The position numbers were made by a program, and so were the translations under genes. Source: DATCJA01 sp963734635 (lineage in GTDB: Bacteria > Acidobacteriota > Vicinamibacteria > Vicinamibacterales > UBA2999). From it: 64,000 nt of DNA. The notes beneath the pieces were generated by a model. It did not search any database. It saw nothing but the letters and a program-made list of their open reading frames with translations, and was not told where the DNA came from. Positions within the stretch are counted from its first letter, which is position 1. Each line of letters begins with the position of its first letter. Below, one piece after another: positions 10,843-18,684 of this stretch. The stretch lies in assembly GCA_963734635.1 (NCBI GenBank), contig CAVTIA010000006.1:1-64000 (forward strand). Reading direction: 5' to 3'.

Positions 10843-11108
10843 GCGAACCGACGACGATCGACCTGGGAGCAATGTACCAGCGGCTTGCGGCCGAGTGGCG
10901 ACTAGCGCAGCTGCGCGAGGCCGAGCTGCGCGGGCAAGTGCAATTGCTCGAACAGCTACTCGCGCAGGTGCATCGCAGCCGCCGACGCTCGCGGCCGCGC
11001 CGCCGACACTGGCAGCGCGATCCGCATCGACATCCAAGAGTCGCGATTGGGCGAGGCGCATCAGGGCTTAGACATCGTGGAGGAGCACAACAATGGCAGA
11101 CCACTTGA
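10839..11108 (+). CDS. Coiled-coil hypothetical protein
   Basis: ATG at 10839 overlaps the previous stop. The first 48 residues are a strongly amphipathic helix (QLREAELRGQVQLLEQLLAQ). An indel near 10,980 then moves the frame into an acidic tail (IRIDIQESRLGEAHQGLD); the exact stop cannot be fixed. Unknown function. Confidence 0.4.
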   Translation: MSEPTTIDLGAMYQRLAAEWRLAQLREAELRGQVQLLEQLLAQVHRSRRRSRPRRRHWQRDPHRHPRVAIGRGASGLRHRGGAQQWQTT

Positions 11109-11367
11109 CGAGCAACGCGCGATCGTCGGCCAGGCCAGGAGCAGCATCGGCTTTCTGCTCACGACGCTGGAGGAGCTGAACGAGGTATTCCGCGCCTACG
11201 ACGATGCCCACCTGGACGATGACGACAATCTGGACGACGCGGCGCTCATCCCGCTGGGCACGACGCGCGCCGACCTGCGCAGCGCGATCAGCAGCTACGA
11301 CATCGTGGTGATGCTGCTCGCGCAGGGGCATGCGGATAATCTACGGCGCTTTGCAAGGGGGGGATGA
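11093..11367 (+). CDS. Acidic helical hypothetical protein
   Basis: ATG at 11093 (MADHLTSNAR) follows GGAGGAG at good spacing; one indel joins it to IVGQARSSIGFLLTTLEELN and DDAHLDDDDNLDDAALIPLG, ending TGA 11365-11367. About 91 residues, with a block of aspartates in the middle. The stop overlaps the next ATG (ATGA). Unknown function. Confidence 0.45.
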
Positions 11368-12105
11368 CATGGCGTTTCTGGCATCCGTGTGATACAGGAA
11401 TAGCTATGGCTTTTCAATCTCTGGTTTCATATGTTGGGTACGAACATTGCCTTCAGGGCGCGCCGTGTTTCGTGCATCCACGTCGGGCATTCGCCTACGG
11501 CATGGCCGTGGAAAAGCTTGGTGGTGTTCGCCAGGACTTATCGATCTACCGTACCCGACCGGCAGTCTAGCAGCGCATGAGCTGGTACGCCGCTACATCG
11601 GCGGCGCGGACAGCCACGCCCAGATCGCCGCCGGGGGCTGTGTCATATTCTCCAGGATGGATCGCTCGAAGTCTGGGCAAGCGCGGTGCCGCCGTCGGTG
11701 CCGCCAGTGACGAGAACCGGCTTTGTGATTGTTTGGGACAGGATACCGCATGTCGATTTGCCCTGGTCAAGCGGCGGGACTGCGCCTGTTTCACATCCCG
11801 CTCACGACGCCGTATTGGGAGGGGCGCAAGATGCCGCGAATACGGGCGAGTGGGTGGACATGCCGGCAACGTTTCATGCGCCGCCGGCCAGAGTCTACGT
11901 GATTCGCTTTGTCATGGTCGCCGACGCGCCCAACATCCGCGCGCGGGCTGGCACCGATCGCGCGCCGTTTATTCTGACGTGCAACAGCAAGGCGGCCGGC
12001 GTGGAAGAGATGGCGCAAGGCGTCGCGCCCGGGCCATCCTGCTATGTGTCCACCGCGCAAGGAGCCGCGACGGTGTGGCTTCAGATCGTCGGAATCGCGG
12101 GCTAA
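11364..12105 (+). CDS. Hypothetical phage surface protein, frameshifted
   Basis: Starts in the overlap at 11364. The first 170 bases are visibly AT-richer than the neighbours and broken. A clean reading begins before 11,686 and gives TRTGFVIVWDRIPHV, FHAPPARVYVIRFVMVADAP and YVSTAQGAATVWLQIVGIAG, a beta-rich domain with TAA at 12103-12105. It is the last rightward late gene and meets the leftward operon tail to tail. A receptor-binding or fibre-associated role is a guess. Confidence 0.4.
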
Positions 12106-12536
12106 CGCGGCGGGCGATAGACCAACTCCGGCTCATCAGGATAGTAGTCTGCGCTGGTTGTGCGCCCCGCGATCGGCGTGCGATACGAATCTGGCGGCGG
12201 CGCGGCGCGCGTCCAGACATTGTTATTGAACGGCAGTCCGGATTGTGTGAACGCCGCTTGCGCCTCCTCGCGCTTGATGCCAGCCACGCGCATCAGCTTG
12301 TACAGTGTCAACAATTCTTCGGCCTTCATCTTCGGCAGCGGCGGCGCGTCCGGCGTCCGTCTCGCGTCCGTCTCTAGAGACGACGGGCGCGGCGCGCGTT
12401 CGGCGGGTGTCCATCGTGACATAAGCGCATCGTATTGCTTGACAAGCCAGCCGAGCAACATAGACCCCAGGCCGAGCGCGAGGCACCCGAGCGTGAGAAA
12501 CATGACCACGAAATCAATGGTTTGGTCGGCTGGCAT
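12102..12536 (-). CDS. Membrane-anchored hypothetical phage protein
   Basis: ATG at 12536 follows GAGGAGGG. One transmembrane helix lies at residues 8-33 (FVVMFLTLGCLALGLGSMLL), followed by a soluble, Pro-rich domain with LLTLYKLMRVAGIKREEAQ. 144 residues, no frameshift. It is the last gene of the leftward operon and follows two other membrane proteins, so the three may form a holin/spanin-like set, although the amidase is encoded elsewhere. Confidence 0.5.
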   Translation of the reverse strand: MPADQTIDFVVMFLTLGCLALGLGSMLLGWLVKQYDALMSRWTPAERAPRPSSLETDARRTPDAPPLPKMKAEELLTLYKLMRVAGIKREEAQAAFTQSGLPFNNNVWTRAAPPPDSYRTPIAGRTTSADYYPDEPELVYRPPR

Positions 12537-12547
12537 GGCACCCTCCT

Positions 12548-13006
12548 CTAGTCGATGAGCATGCGCTCGGGATAGTACGCAATAACGAAGGATAGCATGG
12601 CGACCGCGAGCCATGCAAGCGGCTCGGCATACGGCAGACCGCGCGCTGCCAGGTACGCCGCAAGATAGGGCACAATCAGCGGGCCATAGCCGATCGTGGT
12701 TAAGGCCATGTCCAACAGCAGCGCCAGCCGATAGCGCCAGCGCCCGCGCCCGCCACCATACCACCATTCGCTGATGGTCAGCACGGCCTGGATCACAATG
12801 CCGCCGACGATCGGCGCGAGGTGCGGGTCGGCGCGCAACGCCGGCCATCCGCCACTCAGCGCGGCGATTGAACCGGCGAAGCTGAAAAACAGCACGCCGA
12901 ATGCCGAGATACGCTCGAACGCGCCGCGCTGCCGATCCAGTGTCGCCCTGGTCACGATCGCGCTCTGCTTGCGCTCCTTGGTCAGCGGTTCAGACTTCAC
13001 GGTCAT
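12548..13006 (-). CDS. Four-helix membrane protein, possible holin
   Basis: 152 residues with four hydrophobic segments (FGVLFFSFAGSIAAL, PIVGGIVIQAVLTI, LALLLDMALTTIGYGPLIVP, LAWLAVAMLSFVIAYY) and a charged N-terminus of 30 residues. The start overlaps the stop of the upstream gene. Size and topology suit a holin or a superinfection-related membrane protein; neither is proven. Reads cleanly. Confidence 0.5.
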   Translation of the reverse strand: MTVKSEPLTKERKQSAIVTRATLDRQRGAFERISAFGVLFFSFAGSIAALSGGWPALRADPHLAPIVGGIVIQAVLTISEWWYGGGRGRWRYRLALLLDMALTTIGYGPLIVPYLAAYLAARGLPYAEPLAWLAVAMLSFVIAYYPERMLID

Positions 13007-13476
13007 TTGCTACACCGCGCCGCAACGCGCGCGACCTTGCACGCGCCGCTGCCCGTAATCACTTGATGCGACCCGTCGGCGGATACCTGATGCACAATGA
13101 TCAGCGGTCGCGGGGCCTGCTCCACGACGGGCGCGCTGTCCACGACTGGCGCGGGCGCGACCGGGATCGGCTGGAGCTGGACACTCTGGGGCGCGGCGCC
13201 AGCCGGGACACTCTGGACAAGGATCGGCGCGGGCTGAATGGCGGCGGGCTGGGTCGGTTGCGCGGGCTGGGTCGGTTGCGCGGCCGGAGCGGTCGCAGTG
13301 GGCTGGGCAATCGAAACGGGCGCGGCGTAGCGGTCGTACAGCAGCGTGGAGACGCCGACGATCATGAGGCTGGCCAGGGTAAGGATGACGACGCCGATCA
13401 GCCGATCGGTGAACGTCGTGCGCTCGGCGGGCTGTGGAGCGCGGCGCGGCGCGCGTGACATGCGGATTCGTGCCAT
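13003..13476 (-). CDS. Single-pass membrane protein with Pro/Gln-rich tail
   Basis: ATG at 13476 follows GAGGAG. A basic N-terminus is followed by one membrane helix (LIGVVILTLASLMIVGVSTL) and then about 80 residues of Pro/Ala/Gln repeats (AQPTQPAQPTQPAA), which is a periplasm-spanning composition. It ends with a short HQVSADGSHQVITGSGACK tail. 157 residues. The extended linker resembles an inner-membrane spanin or envelope-spanning protein. Confidence 0.5.
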   Translation of the reverse strand: MARIRMSRAPRRAPQPAERTTFTDRLIGVVILTLASLMIVGVSTLLYDRYAAPVSIAQPTATAPAAQPTQPAQPTQPAAIQPAPILVQSVPAGAAPQSVQLQPIPVAPAPVVDSAPVVEQAPRPLIIVHQVSADGSHQVITGSGACKVARVAARCSK

Positions 13477-13626
13477 GATTGTAGCTCCTCTGTTCGAGTG
13501 TGCAGGCATGCTACAATCGCATGCCGCTTGCTTCCTCAAGTGGCCCAGCATCGTGGCCAGCGGCGGGGTTTGAGCCTGTCGCTGGTCGCTGGTGTGGCTA
13601 TCCTCCTCCCTGTTTCACGTGGCACC

Positions 13627-13849
13627 CTATTGCGTGTTACGCTTCCTGAGATGTCGCCAGATCGTCTGCCGGGCTCACGCCAAAGTGACTCGCCAGTTCA
13701 CGCGGCAGCCATCCGCCGCTTGCGTAGCTGTACAGCCGCGTGATATCCGCTGGCCTGAGTTTCGCCCCCGGCGCTGCCGTGCCACGCAGCACGCGCTCAG
13801 GCGTGCGTCGCGTCCAGTGCTGATCACCCGATGGATGGGGTATGCTCAT
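13627..13849 (-). CDS. Small helix-turn-helix protein, one frameshift
   Basis: ATG at 13849 follows GAGGAG. The C-terminal half reads ITRLYSYASGGWLPRELASH then FGVSP; a single indel gives TIWRHLRKRNTQ and a TAG stop at 13627-13629. This is a resolvase/Sigma-70-like HTH (LAxxFGVSxxTIWRHL). 74 residues. It may regulate the operon it sits in. Confidence 0.5.
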
Positions 13850-13883
13850 CGGCTCCTCTTGCTATACTTTCGATTGCGGGGGC

Positions 13884-14498
13884 TTATTCGTCGTCGTCCT
13901 CGTCAAAATCATCTTCCGGTTCGATCCCCATCGCTGCCTGATATTCGGGACTATCCTGCTCTTGCGCCCGCGCATCCTCAGAGTCGAACGGTCGTTCTGG
14001 CGCACTGATCGCCAGATTGAGCGGCGTCAGATCGCCATTCGAGCAGTCGATCAGGTCATAGCCGCGTTCCTGCATCACCTCCGCGGCAATGCGTTGTGCC
14101 TGGTGATAGCGGATCTTGCGCGCATCGCCGCTGCTGTTGCCGGCATGCACAAGCTTTTGCGCGTAGGCATCGCGCGCTGGATTGACGCTATTCGGCAGGA
14201 TAATCACGTATTGCGGCGGCTTGGTCTCGCCCTTGTGGCTCCACTGATCCCAATAGGTTTCCATGACCTGGTAGCGCGGTTCCCCGCTCCACTTCGCGGC
14301 CTTGCCATTCGCCTCCAAGGCCAGGTCAATCTGCTCACGCACGGCGTCTTTCGCGTGCTGCCACAGCTCGGCTTCAGCTTCGGCGGCATCGTCGCCTGCG
14401 TCGAGGGTGGCCGTGAGCGTAATGCTCGGCTTGACATTCGAATATTCTGGTAGGCTCTGTGTCTCGCCATATGAGACCGTGATCTGGGTGATGTTCAT
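13884..14498 (-). CDS. Conserved phage protein with acidic tail
   Basis: ATG at 14498 follows GGAGAC. 204 residues, intact. The N-terminus (QITVSYGETQSLPEYSNVKP) is a pattern I associate with proteins of siphophage replication blocks, without an assigned function. A Trp-rich middle (YWDQWSHKGETKPPQYVIIL) precedes a strongly acidic end (DDFDEDDDE), as in single-strand-DNA-binding proteins. An ssDNA-related role is inference only. Confidence 0.5.
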   Translation of the reverse strand: MNITQITVSYGETQSLPEYSNVKPSITLTATLDAGDDAAEAEAELWQHAKDAVREQIDLALEANGKAAKWSGEPRYQVMETYWDQWSHKGETKPPQYVIILPNSVNPARDAYAQKLVHAGNSSGDARKIRYHQAQRIAAEVMQERGYDLIDCSNGDLTPLNLAISAPERPFDSEDARAQEQDSPEYQAAMGIEPEDDFDEDDDE

Positions 14499-14628
14499 TC
14501 GCTTGTCTCCTTGTCCAGTAGATTGAGCGCATCGGCGTAGCCGCCGTGCCAGCGCGGATCCGGCGTCAAAGCGGCGGCCCCGGCGGCGCGCGGCATTCCT
14601 GCCAGCACTGCGCGCGTCCGTCACTCAT
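14495..14628 (-). CDS. Short hypothetical protein, one frameshift
   Basis: ATG at 14628 overlaps the upstream stop (ATGA); the end overlaps the next ATG (GAATGA). MSDGRAQCWQECRA is followed by an indel and PDPRWHGGYADALNLLDKET. About 44 residues. Both overlaps argue that this is a real coupled gene. Confidence 0.45.
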
Positions 14629-14735
14629 TCGCGCTTGCGCCAGACACACGCCAGAAGCCAGACCGCCAGGCCAATCAGGATGAACAGCACGAGCCGGCCG
14701 ATGATCCACACGGCGGCACACGTCCCTGCGTCCAT
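14625..14735 (-). CDS. 36-residue membrane peptide
   Basis: MDAGTCAAVWIIGRLVLFIL continues into a second hydrophobic half and ends with RKRE, giving one membrane helix with the positive end inside. GGAG precedes the start. The stop overlaps the next gene. Comparable mini-membrane proteins are common in phage early operons. Confidence 0.45.
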   Translation of the reverse strand: MDAGTCAAVWIIGRLVLFILIGLAVWLLACVWRKRE

Positions 14736-14749
14736 CACACGACTCCTGT

Positions 14750-14919
14750 CTATCCGGCACCCGCCGGCCGCGCTGTCGCCTTCTCGTGACCAATGCCAGC
14801 ACGGCCGCGTGGGAGAGAGTCGCGCGGCCGAGCCGGTAGGCGGGTGCGCCACGTAGGCCAGAGCCATCGATGTACCAGGCCCGGCCGCGCGGCGTGTCGT
14901 AGGCCAGCATGACCAGCAT
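14750..14919 (-). CDS. Small protein, paralogue A of a tandem pair
   Basis: MLVMLAYDTPRGRAWYIDGS continues through APAYRLGRATLSHAAVLAL; one indel gives an ATARPAGAG end at 14750. About 55 residues. It is closely similar to the gene at 15170-15342 (YDLPQGRAWYVDGSGLAGQP). The start overlaps the upstream stop (TGATG). Function unknown. Confidence 0.5.
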
Positions 14920-15152
14920 CACGGTTCTCTCTGCGGCACTGCGGCCAATGCCTGATGAGCAATCTCGCGCATCTCGCCACACTCCTCGCACGGCTCAGGC
15001 ATGCCACCGAACGGAGACTCGCATGCGCCGATGATATGGCGATCGATCTGATCGAGCGCCTTTGTTAACACCGCGATGATCGCGTCCTGGTAGCCGATCG
15101 TCGTGCTCTGTTCCCCGACAAGGCGACTCAGATCGTCGCGTGATTCGCTCAC
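14919..15152 (-). CDS. Small protein with CxxC motif
   Basis: GTG at 15152 (VSESRDDLSRLVGEQSTTIG). 77 residues: a helical N-terminus and a C-terminal EPCEECGEMREIAHQALA with an additional upstream Cys (IIGACESPFGG), a probable metal knuckle. Reads cleanly and sits between the two paralogues. Confidence 0.5.
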   Translation of the reverse strand: MSESRDDLSRLVGEQSTTIGYQDAIIAVLTKALDQIDRHIIGACESPFGGMPEPCEECGEMREIAHQALAAVPQREP

Positions 15153-15169
15153 CTGATTCCTCCACTCTT

Positions 15170-15342
15170 TCAGGACATGCCCGCCCGCGCTGCCGTCGCC
15201 GACGCGCCAGCGCCAACACGTCGGCATGGCTCAACGTCGCCGTGCCCAGGCGGTAGGCGGGCTGCCCAGCCAGTCCAGAGCCATCCACATACCAGGCCCG
15301 ACCTTGGGGCAGATCGTAGGCGAGCATCACACAAGCGCTCAA
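15170..15342 (-). CDS. Small protein, paralogue B of a tandem pair
   Basis: ATG at 15342 (MSACVMLAYDLPQGRAWYVD). The conserved core GRAWY-V/I-DGSGL-x-G-x-PAYRLG-x-ATLSHA-x-VLAL is shared with paralogue A, and after one indel both end in an Ala/Arg/Gly tail (ASATAARAGMS here). Overlaps the upstream gene by 4 bp. Confidence 0.5.
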
Positions 15343-15587
15343 AGCTGATCCTCTTTCAGTTTCGCCAGCTTCGCGTGCCAGCGCGCCAGCCTCGCGCGGT
15401 CATCGGGATGGTTGCGGCGCTGAATCGACTTGATGACGCGCTCAGCCTGGTTGATCTTCAGCCCCCGCTCGTAGTCGCGCTTATTGGCCTGATAGCGTTC
15501 CATAAGCGCGGCCAGTGGCGCGGGTTCGATGTAGGCTGGCAGTTCGTACAAAAGAAACTTCAGCGGGTTTGTCGCGTTGTTAGGCAC
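15339..15587 (-). CDS. Helical hypothetical protein
   Basis: GTG at 15587 (VPNNATNPLKFLLYELPAYI), overlapping the stop of the upstream gene. 82 residues, mostly charged helix (ERVIKSIQRRNHPDDRARLA). Reads cleanly. Unknown function. Confidence 0.48.
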   Translation of the reverse strand: MPNNATNPLKFLLYELPAYIEPAPLAALMERYQANKRDYERGLKINQAERVIKSIQRRNHPDDRARLARWHAKLAKLKEDQL

Positions 15588-16057
15588 TATCCACCGCCGA
15601 TCCGCGCTGTTTCTCGCGATAGCCGCGCAGCTGATTGAGCACCTGCGCTGCGCGCTTTTCGTCCATATCCAGCACATCTCTGGCGAACCCGATCAGCACT
15701 GCATCACTTTCGCTGGCGTCGGCACTTTCCAGCAGCATGAGTGCAATTTCTCTCGCCTTGGCCCGGACTCATCTGCATCGGCGATACGGTCACTTCGACA
15801 TTGACATACGGCTTTTGGTTTTTGTAGCCGTAGATCGAGCTGACCGCGAACTCGCCACTGCGCGCGCCGCGATCGACAATCACGTCCATCACGGCCTGGC
15901 CGATCTTTCGATAGCGTTCGCGCCGATCGGCATCGGCCTCCGCCCACGCCACCGGCTCGTGATCGAAAGCGGCTTCGTAGGCGGCGCGGCCCAGCCGATC
16001 GCGCAGCTGCGCGGCGTGGTCGATCGGCTGATCAGGTACTTTACGGCCTTTGCTCAT
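15580..16057 (-). CDS. Conserved hypothetical phage protein, one frameshift
   Basis: ATG at 16057 overlaps the previous stop. The reading QPIDHAAQLRDRLGRAAYEA and YGYKNQKPYVNVEVTVSPMQ is followed by an indel near 15,770 and ESADASESDAVLIGFARDVL, ending RGSAVDSA with TAA 15580-15582. About 158 residues. The pattern of a beta core plus acidic helix is often found near phage replication genes; no function assigned. Confidence 0.45.
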
Positions 16058-16487
16058 TGCAATCCCCATTCAACCGGCATTTCCCACCAGTGCAGCGTGT
16101 ATTCGTGCGTGTTCACATAGTCAGATCGGCGCGGCTTGATCATCGCCATGTCCAGATCAGTCCCGGCGATGGTTTCAGCAACCTGTACCATCTCATCCCA
16201 GCTGGGATAGCGATCGTTTCGGCTGATGCTGAGGTGCAGAAAGCCCAGCTTGCTTTTGATCGTCAGGTGCGGGAGCCGATCAATCGACGCCGCAACCGCC
16301 AATCCATCGGCGCTGTACCAGGCCGAGAGTGTCAACGATGCACCGCCGCCAACACTGCGCGGTGGTGTGCGTCCGCGATAGGCCAGCACGCGGCCATCGG
16401 GCAACGTCAGATCGCAGGCAGGGATCGCAACTTCGCCAGCGCGGTTCACGCCCGGTCGGTGATTGGCACCGTGCGTCCTTTACGCAT
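16054..16487 (-). CDS. Hypothetical protein, DUF7694-like, one frameshift near the start
   Basis: ATG at 16487 overlaps the upstream stop (ATGCGTAA) and gives MRKGRTVPITDRA; a lost base then joins it to NRAGEVAIPACDLTLPDGRV. The C-terminal part (FLHLSISRNDRYPSWDEMVQ, then HEYTLHWWEMPVEWGLQ) matches my memory of the short phage domain DUF7694. About 144 residues. Function unknown. Confidence 0.45.
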
Positions 16488-16683
16488 CGTGCAATCCCTT
16501 CTGGCGACGCCGGCGGCGCACGCGCCAGTGCCTCCTGCTGCGTGCCGATAGGTGCGACGGATACCACTGCTCGCACAGATCGTGAAAGCGCGTGCGACCG
16601 CAGTTGACCGTTGCCGGTGTGGCAGGCATGGTGCAGCCGATCGACCGACGCCACAGCGCGCAGGTGCCGCAGCAGTAGGTCAC
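16480..16683 (-). CDS. Cysteine-rich small protein
   Basis: GTG at 16683 overlaps the upstream TGA (GTGA) and follows GAGGAG. It reads VTYCCGTCALWRRSIGCTMP, a CC-x2-C...C zinc-knuckle-like N-terminus, then CEQWYPSHLSARSRR and a very basic end. 67 residues. Probably nucleic-acid binding. Confidence 0.45.
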   Translation of the reverse strand: MTYCCGTCALWRRSIGCTMPATPATVNCGRTRFHDLCEQWYPSHLSARSRRHWRVRRRRRQKGLHDA

Positions 16684-16985
16684 AATACACTCCTCTTCAC
16701 ACAGCGTGAACACAGATCCCGCGTGCTATCGACCCACTGGCAGCCGCCGGGACAGCCAAACCGATTTGTACAGCCGCACACGCGGCACATCGGTCGACCA
16801 CGAAAAACGGTGTAGCGCAACGGGAGGCAATGTCTGCCGATGGCTGCGAGGCGCAGCACACGCACGCGGCCGCCGGCGATCTTGATCTGGACGCGCGGCG
16901 CCCGGCTCCACTGGATATCCACGATCGTCGCCGGCAGGCCTCGCCAGATCACGCGCCGGCCATAGGCCAGATCGGCGGTGGTCAT
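16680..16985 (-). CDS. Zinc-finger protein of phage type
   Basis: ATG at 16985. 101 residues: a basic beta-rich N-terminus (AYGRRVIWRGLPATIVDIQW) and a C-terminal finger CRVCGCTNRFGCPGGCQWVD with a final CSRC. This CxxCGCT...CxGGCxW...CSxC pattern is frequent in phage operons and should bind one or two zinc ions. Overlaps both neighbours by 4 bp. Confidence 0.6.
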   Translation of the reverse strand: MTTADLAYGRRVIWRGLPATIVDIQWSRAPRVQIKIAGGRVRVLRLAAIGRHCLPLRYTVFRGRPMCRVCGCTNRFGCPGGCQWVDSTRDLCSRCVKRSVL

Positions 16986-17476
16986 GACGCCACCGTGGCA
17001 GCGCCGTTGGTGCGCGGCGCGGCGTGATGGGTACAATGCGCCGGATCGTGCAAGTCGCGCGTGAACGCGCCAGTACAGCCCGGCGCGGCACAGCGCCAGC
17101 CCAGGTCGCTGGGGAGTGTCGGCGACACGCACTCGGCAATCACCGCGCGCTGCTCAGGGTGCTCCCGCGCAATATGCGCTTGCATGTTGCTTAGTCTCGG
17201 CCGCTTCCTGCAGTGCGGACATTTCCGCTGCACATCCGTCGCCGGCGCTATTGGCGCACGCTCCCGCGTCTGTTGTGCGAGCGCCGACTCCAGCTCCGCC
17301 ACGCGCTCGACGAGGGCGGCGATCCGTGCCATCGGCGTGCTGCTCCACTCCGACTCCAGGCAGTACAGCGACGGCGGATCGTGGGGTGTGACCGCGTAAA
17401 CCGCGCGGACGGCCAGGTAGTCTGTGTCGTCGATACGCGCCAGCAGCACGCTTGCCGCGAGGGAAAGCTCGTTCAT
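16982..17476 (-). CDS. Protein with two C2H2-like zinc motifs and coiled coil
   Basis: ATG at 17476 overlaps the initiator stop. 164 residues: an N-terminal helical part, a coiled coil (IAALVERVAELESALAQQTR), finger 1 (CPHCRKRPRLSNMQAHIARE) and finger 2 (CAAPGCTGAFTRDLHDPAHC followed by THH). The first is a plain C2H2 spacing. Intact. A DNA-binding partner of the initiator is a reasonable guess. Confidence 0.52.
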   Translation of the reverse strand: MNELSLAASVLLARIDDTDYLAVRAVYAVTPHDPPSLYCLESEWSSTPMARIAALVERVAELESALAQQTRERAPIAPATDVQRKCPHCRKRPRLSNMQAHIAREHPEQRAVIAECVSPTLPSDLGWRCAAPGCTGAFTRDLHDPAHCTHHAAPRTNGAATVAS

Positions 17477-18476
17477 CGGCGCACCGCCTTGCGGTAGGCC
17501 TCCAGCGCGGCCAGCGCTACTTCGTCGCTATCGCCATCGGCCAGTCGGCCTTGCAAAAATCCGCAGTTACGGATCTGGGCCTGGTGATTGTCGGCCGTCC
17601 AGTCGCCACACAGCCGCACTGCCCGATCGCGGATCGACTCGACCTCCGGCGGTGGCGCACGCTGCCGAGCGCAAAGCCGTCACGATTGGCGTAGGACTGC
17701 GGATCGAGGGGCGCGGCGGGATCGGGGCGCGACGGGGCCAACTCGCCGTGCAGGAACGCCGTCCAAAAAATGCCGATATGCTTTGTGCCGTTGCTGTTCT
17801 TGATGCGCTCCTGGTCGTATTCGTAGCGGTCGCGGATCTGCTGGGGCATCCAGGTATGCGCCGCCATGCCGCGCTCGAAGACGCCGCGCCCTGGCTTCAG
17901 CCCCAGCTCGGCCAGGAGCAGCAGAATCGGGTGATCCGGTGGCGGGATCGATTCGCCGCCGCATGGTATCTGAGTCTTAACAGCAACAGACTCTGAGTCT
18001 CCTGTTGTTGTTAAACATGAATCTTCCATGCATTGCGCGTTTTGATCCCACGCGGGATCAGATTGGAATTCCGCTTCCTGCTGCGCTAAAAAGCGATCCA
18101 GTGATGGGATCAAAGCGGATTCTTCCGAATCGTCGGCGTTGATCCCGTCAGGGATCAATTGATCCCGCGCGGGATCAAACAGGAGCGTGATCAGTCCCGT
18201 GGAGCGGTCGTAGAGAATACGCCCGTCGCACGCCAGCTGGTCTAAGAGCGGCGCGATGTGGCCGGCGCTGGCGTAGTTTGCCCAATCGGCCAGCGTGCGG
18301 TTACGCGGCCGGATCGTGCCGCCAACGCCACAGTGCGCGCGGATCGCGTCGAGCAATCGGCCGATCGGCGGTACGACCGTGTAGGCATAGGGGTTACGAC
18401 CGTTGCCCGTAATCCCTACAGCCGTGTCAGGATATCCGCTACTAGACAGGGAATCCGCGACATGGTATTCTTTCAT
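17473..18476 (-). CDS. Phage replication initiator with internal origin-like palindromes
   Basis: ATG at 18476 follows AAGGAAC. The N-terminal domain looks winged-helix (RPRNRTLADWANYASAGHIA, DRSTGLITLLFDP), the middle is acidic and disordered, and a conserved region follows (HPILLLLAELGLKPGRGVFE, YEYDQERIKNSNGTKHIGIF). One indel near 17,650 is needed to reach EALAALEAYRKAVRR-like codons and the stop at 17473. About 333 residues. Carrying the origin inside the initiator gene is known from lambda O-type proteins; the palindromes here sit in the disordered middle. Confidence 0.5.
18043..18177. repeat. Palindromic iterons TGATCCC-N4-GGGATCA: candidate origin
   Basis: Perfect 18-bp palindromes lie at 18043-18060, 18140-18157 and 18160-18177, with spacers ACGC, GTCA and GCGC. 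The last two are 20 bp apart centre to centre, two helical turns. A degenerate fourth copy sits at 18094-18112. All are inside the initiator gene. The spaced, in-phase copies look like dimer binding sites of an initiator. Confidence 0.6.
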
Positions 18477-18497
18477 TACAGTTCCTTTGACTCTTCG

Positions 18498-18543
18498 ATC
18501 GACCACCCGCGCCTTGTCCGCATTGGGTGGTCGATTTCTTTTT
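18498..18543 (+). terminator. Hairpin with T-run, orientation opposite to its genes
   Basis: ATCGACCACCC (18498-18508) pairs perfectly with GGGTGGTCGAT (18525-18535); TTCTTTTTG follows on the + strand. By shape it is an intrinsic terminator for rightward transcripts, but both neighbours are leftward genes and it lies 22 bp upstream of the initiator start. It may stop antisense transcription from the int side or be an operator. Confidence 0.5.
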
Positions 18544-18606
18544 GTGCGAGAAACATGCCGGCGGTCGGGGCCGGCACGCGCCAGCGGGCATGGCCAGCGC
18601 AGGTCG

Positions 18607-18684
18607 TTATCCTTCTGATGGATCGTTGTCGCCTGGGCCGTGCGGCGGCGTCGGCTGCGGGTTTGGGCCGAGGGCATGGATCAT
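18607..18684 (-). CDS. 25-residue coupled peptide
   Basis: MIHALGPNPQPTPPHGPGDN plus five residues. ATG overlaps the upstream stop (ATGA) and GGAG lies in the preceding codons. Pro-rich, without a recognised family. The overlap is the main argument that it is translated. Confidence 0.3.
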   Translation of the reverse strand: MIHALGPNPQPTPPHGPGDNDPSEG

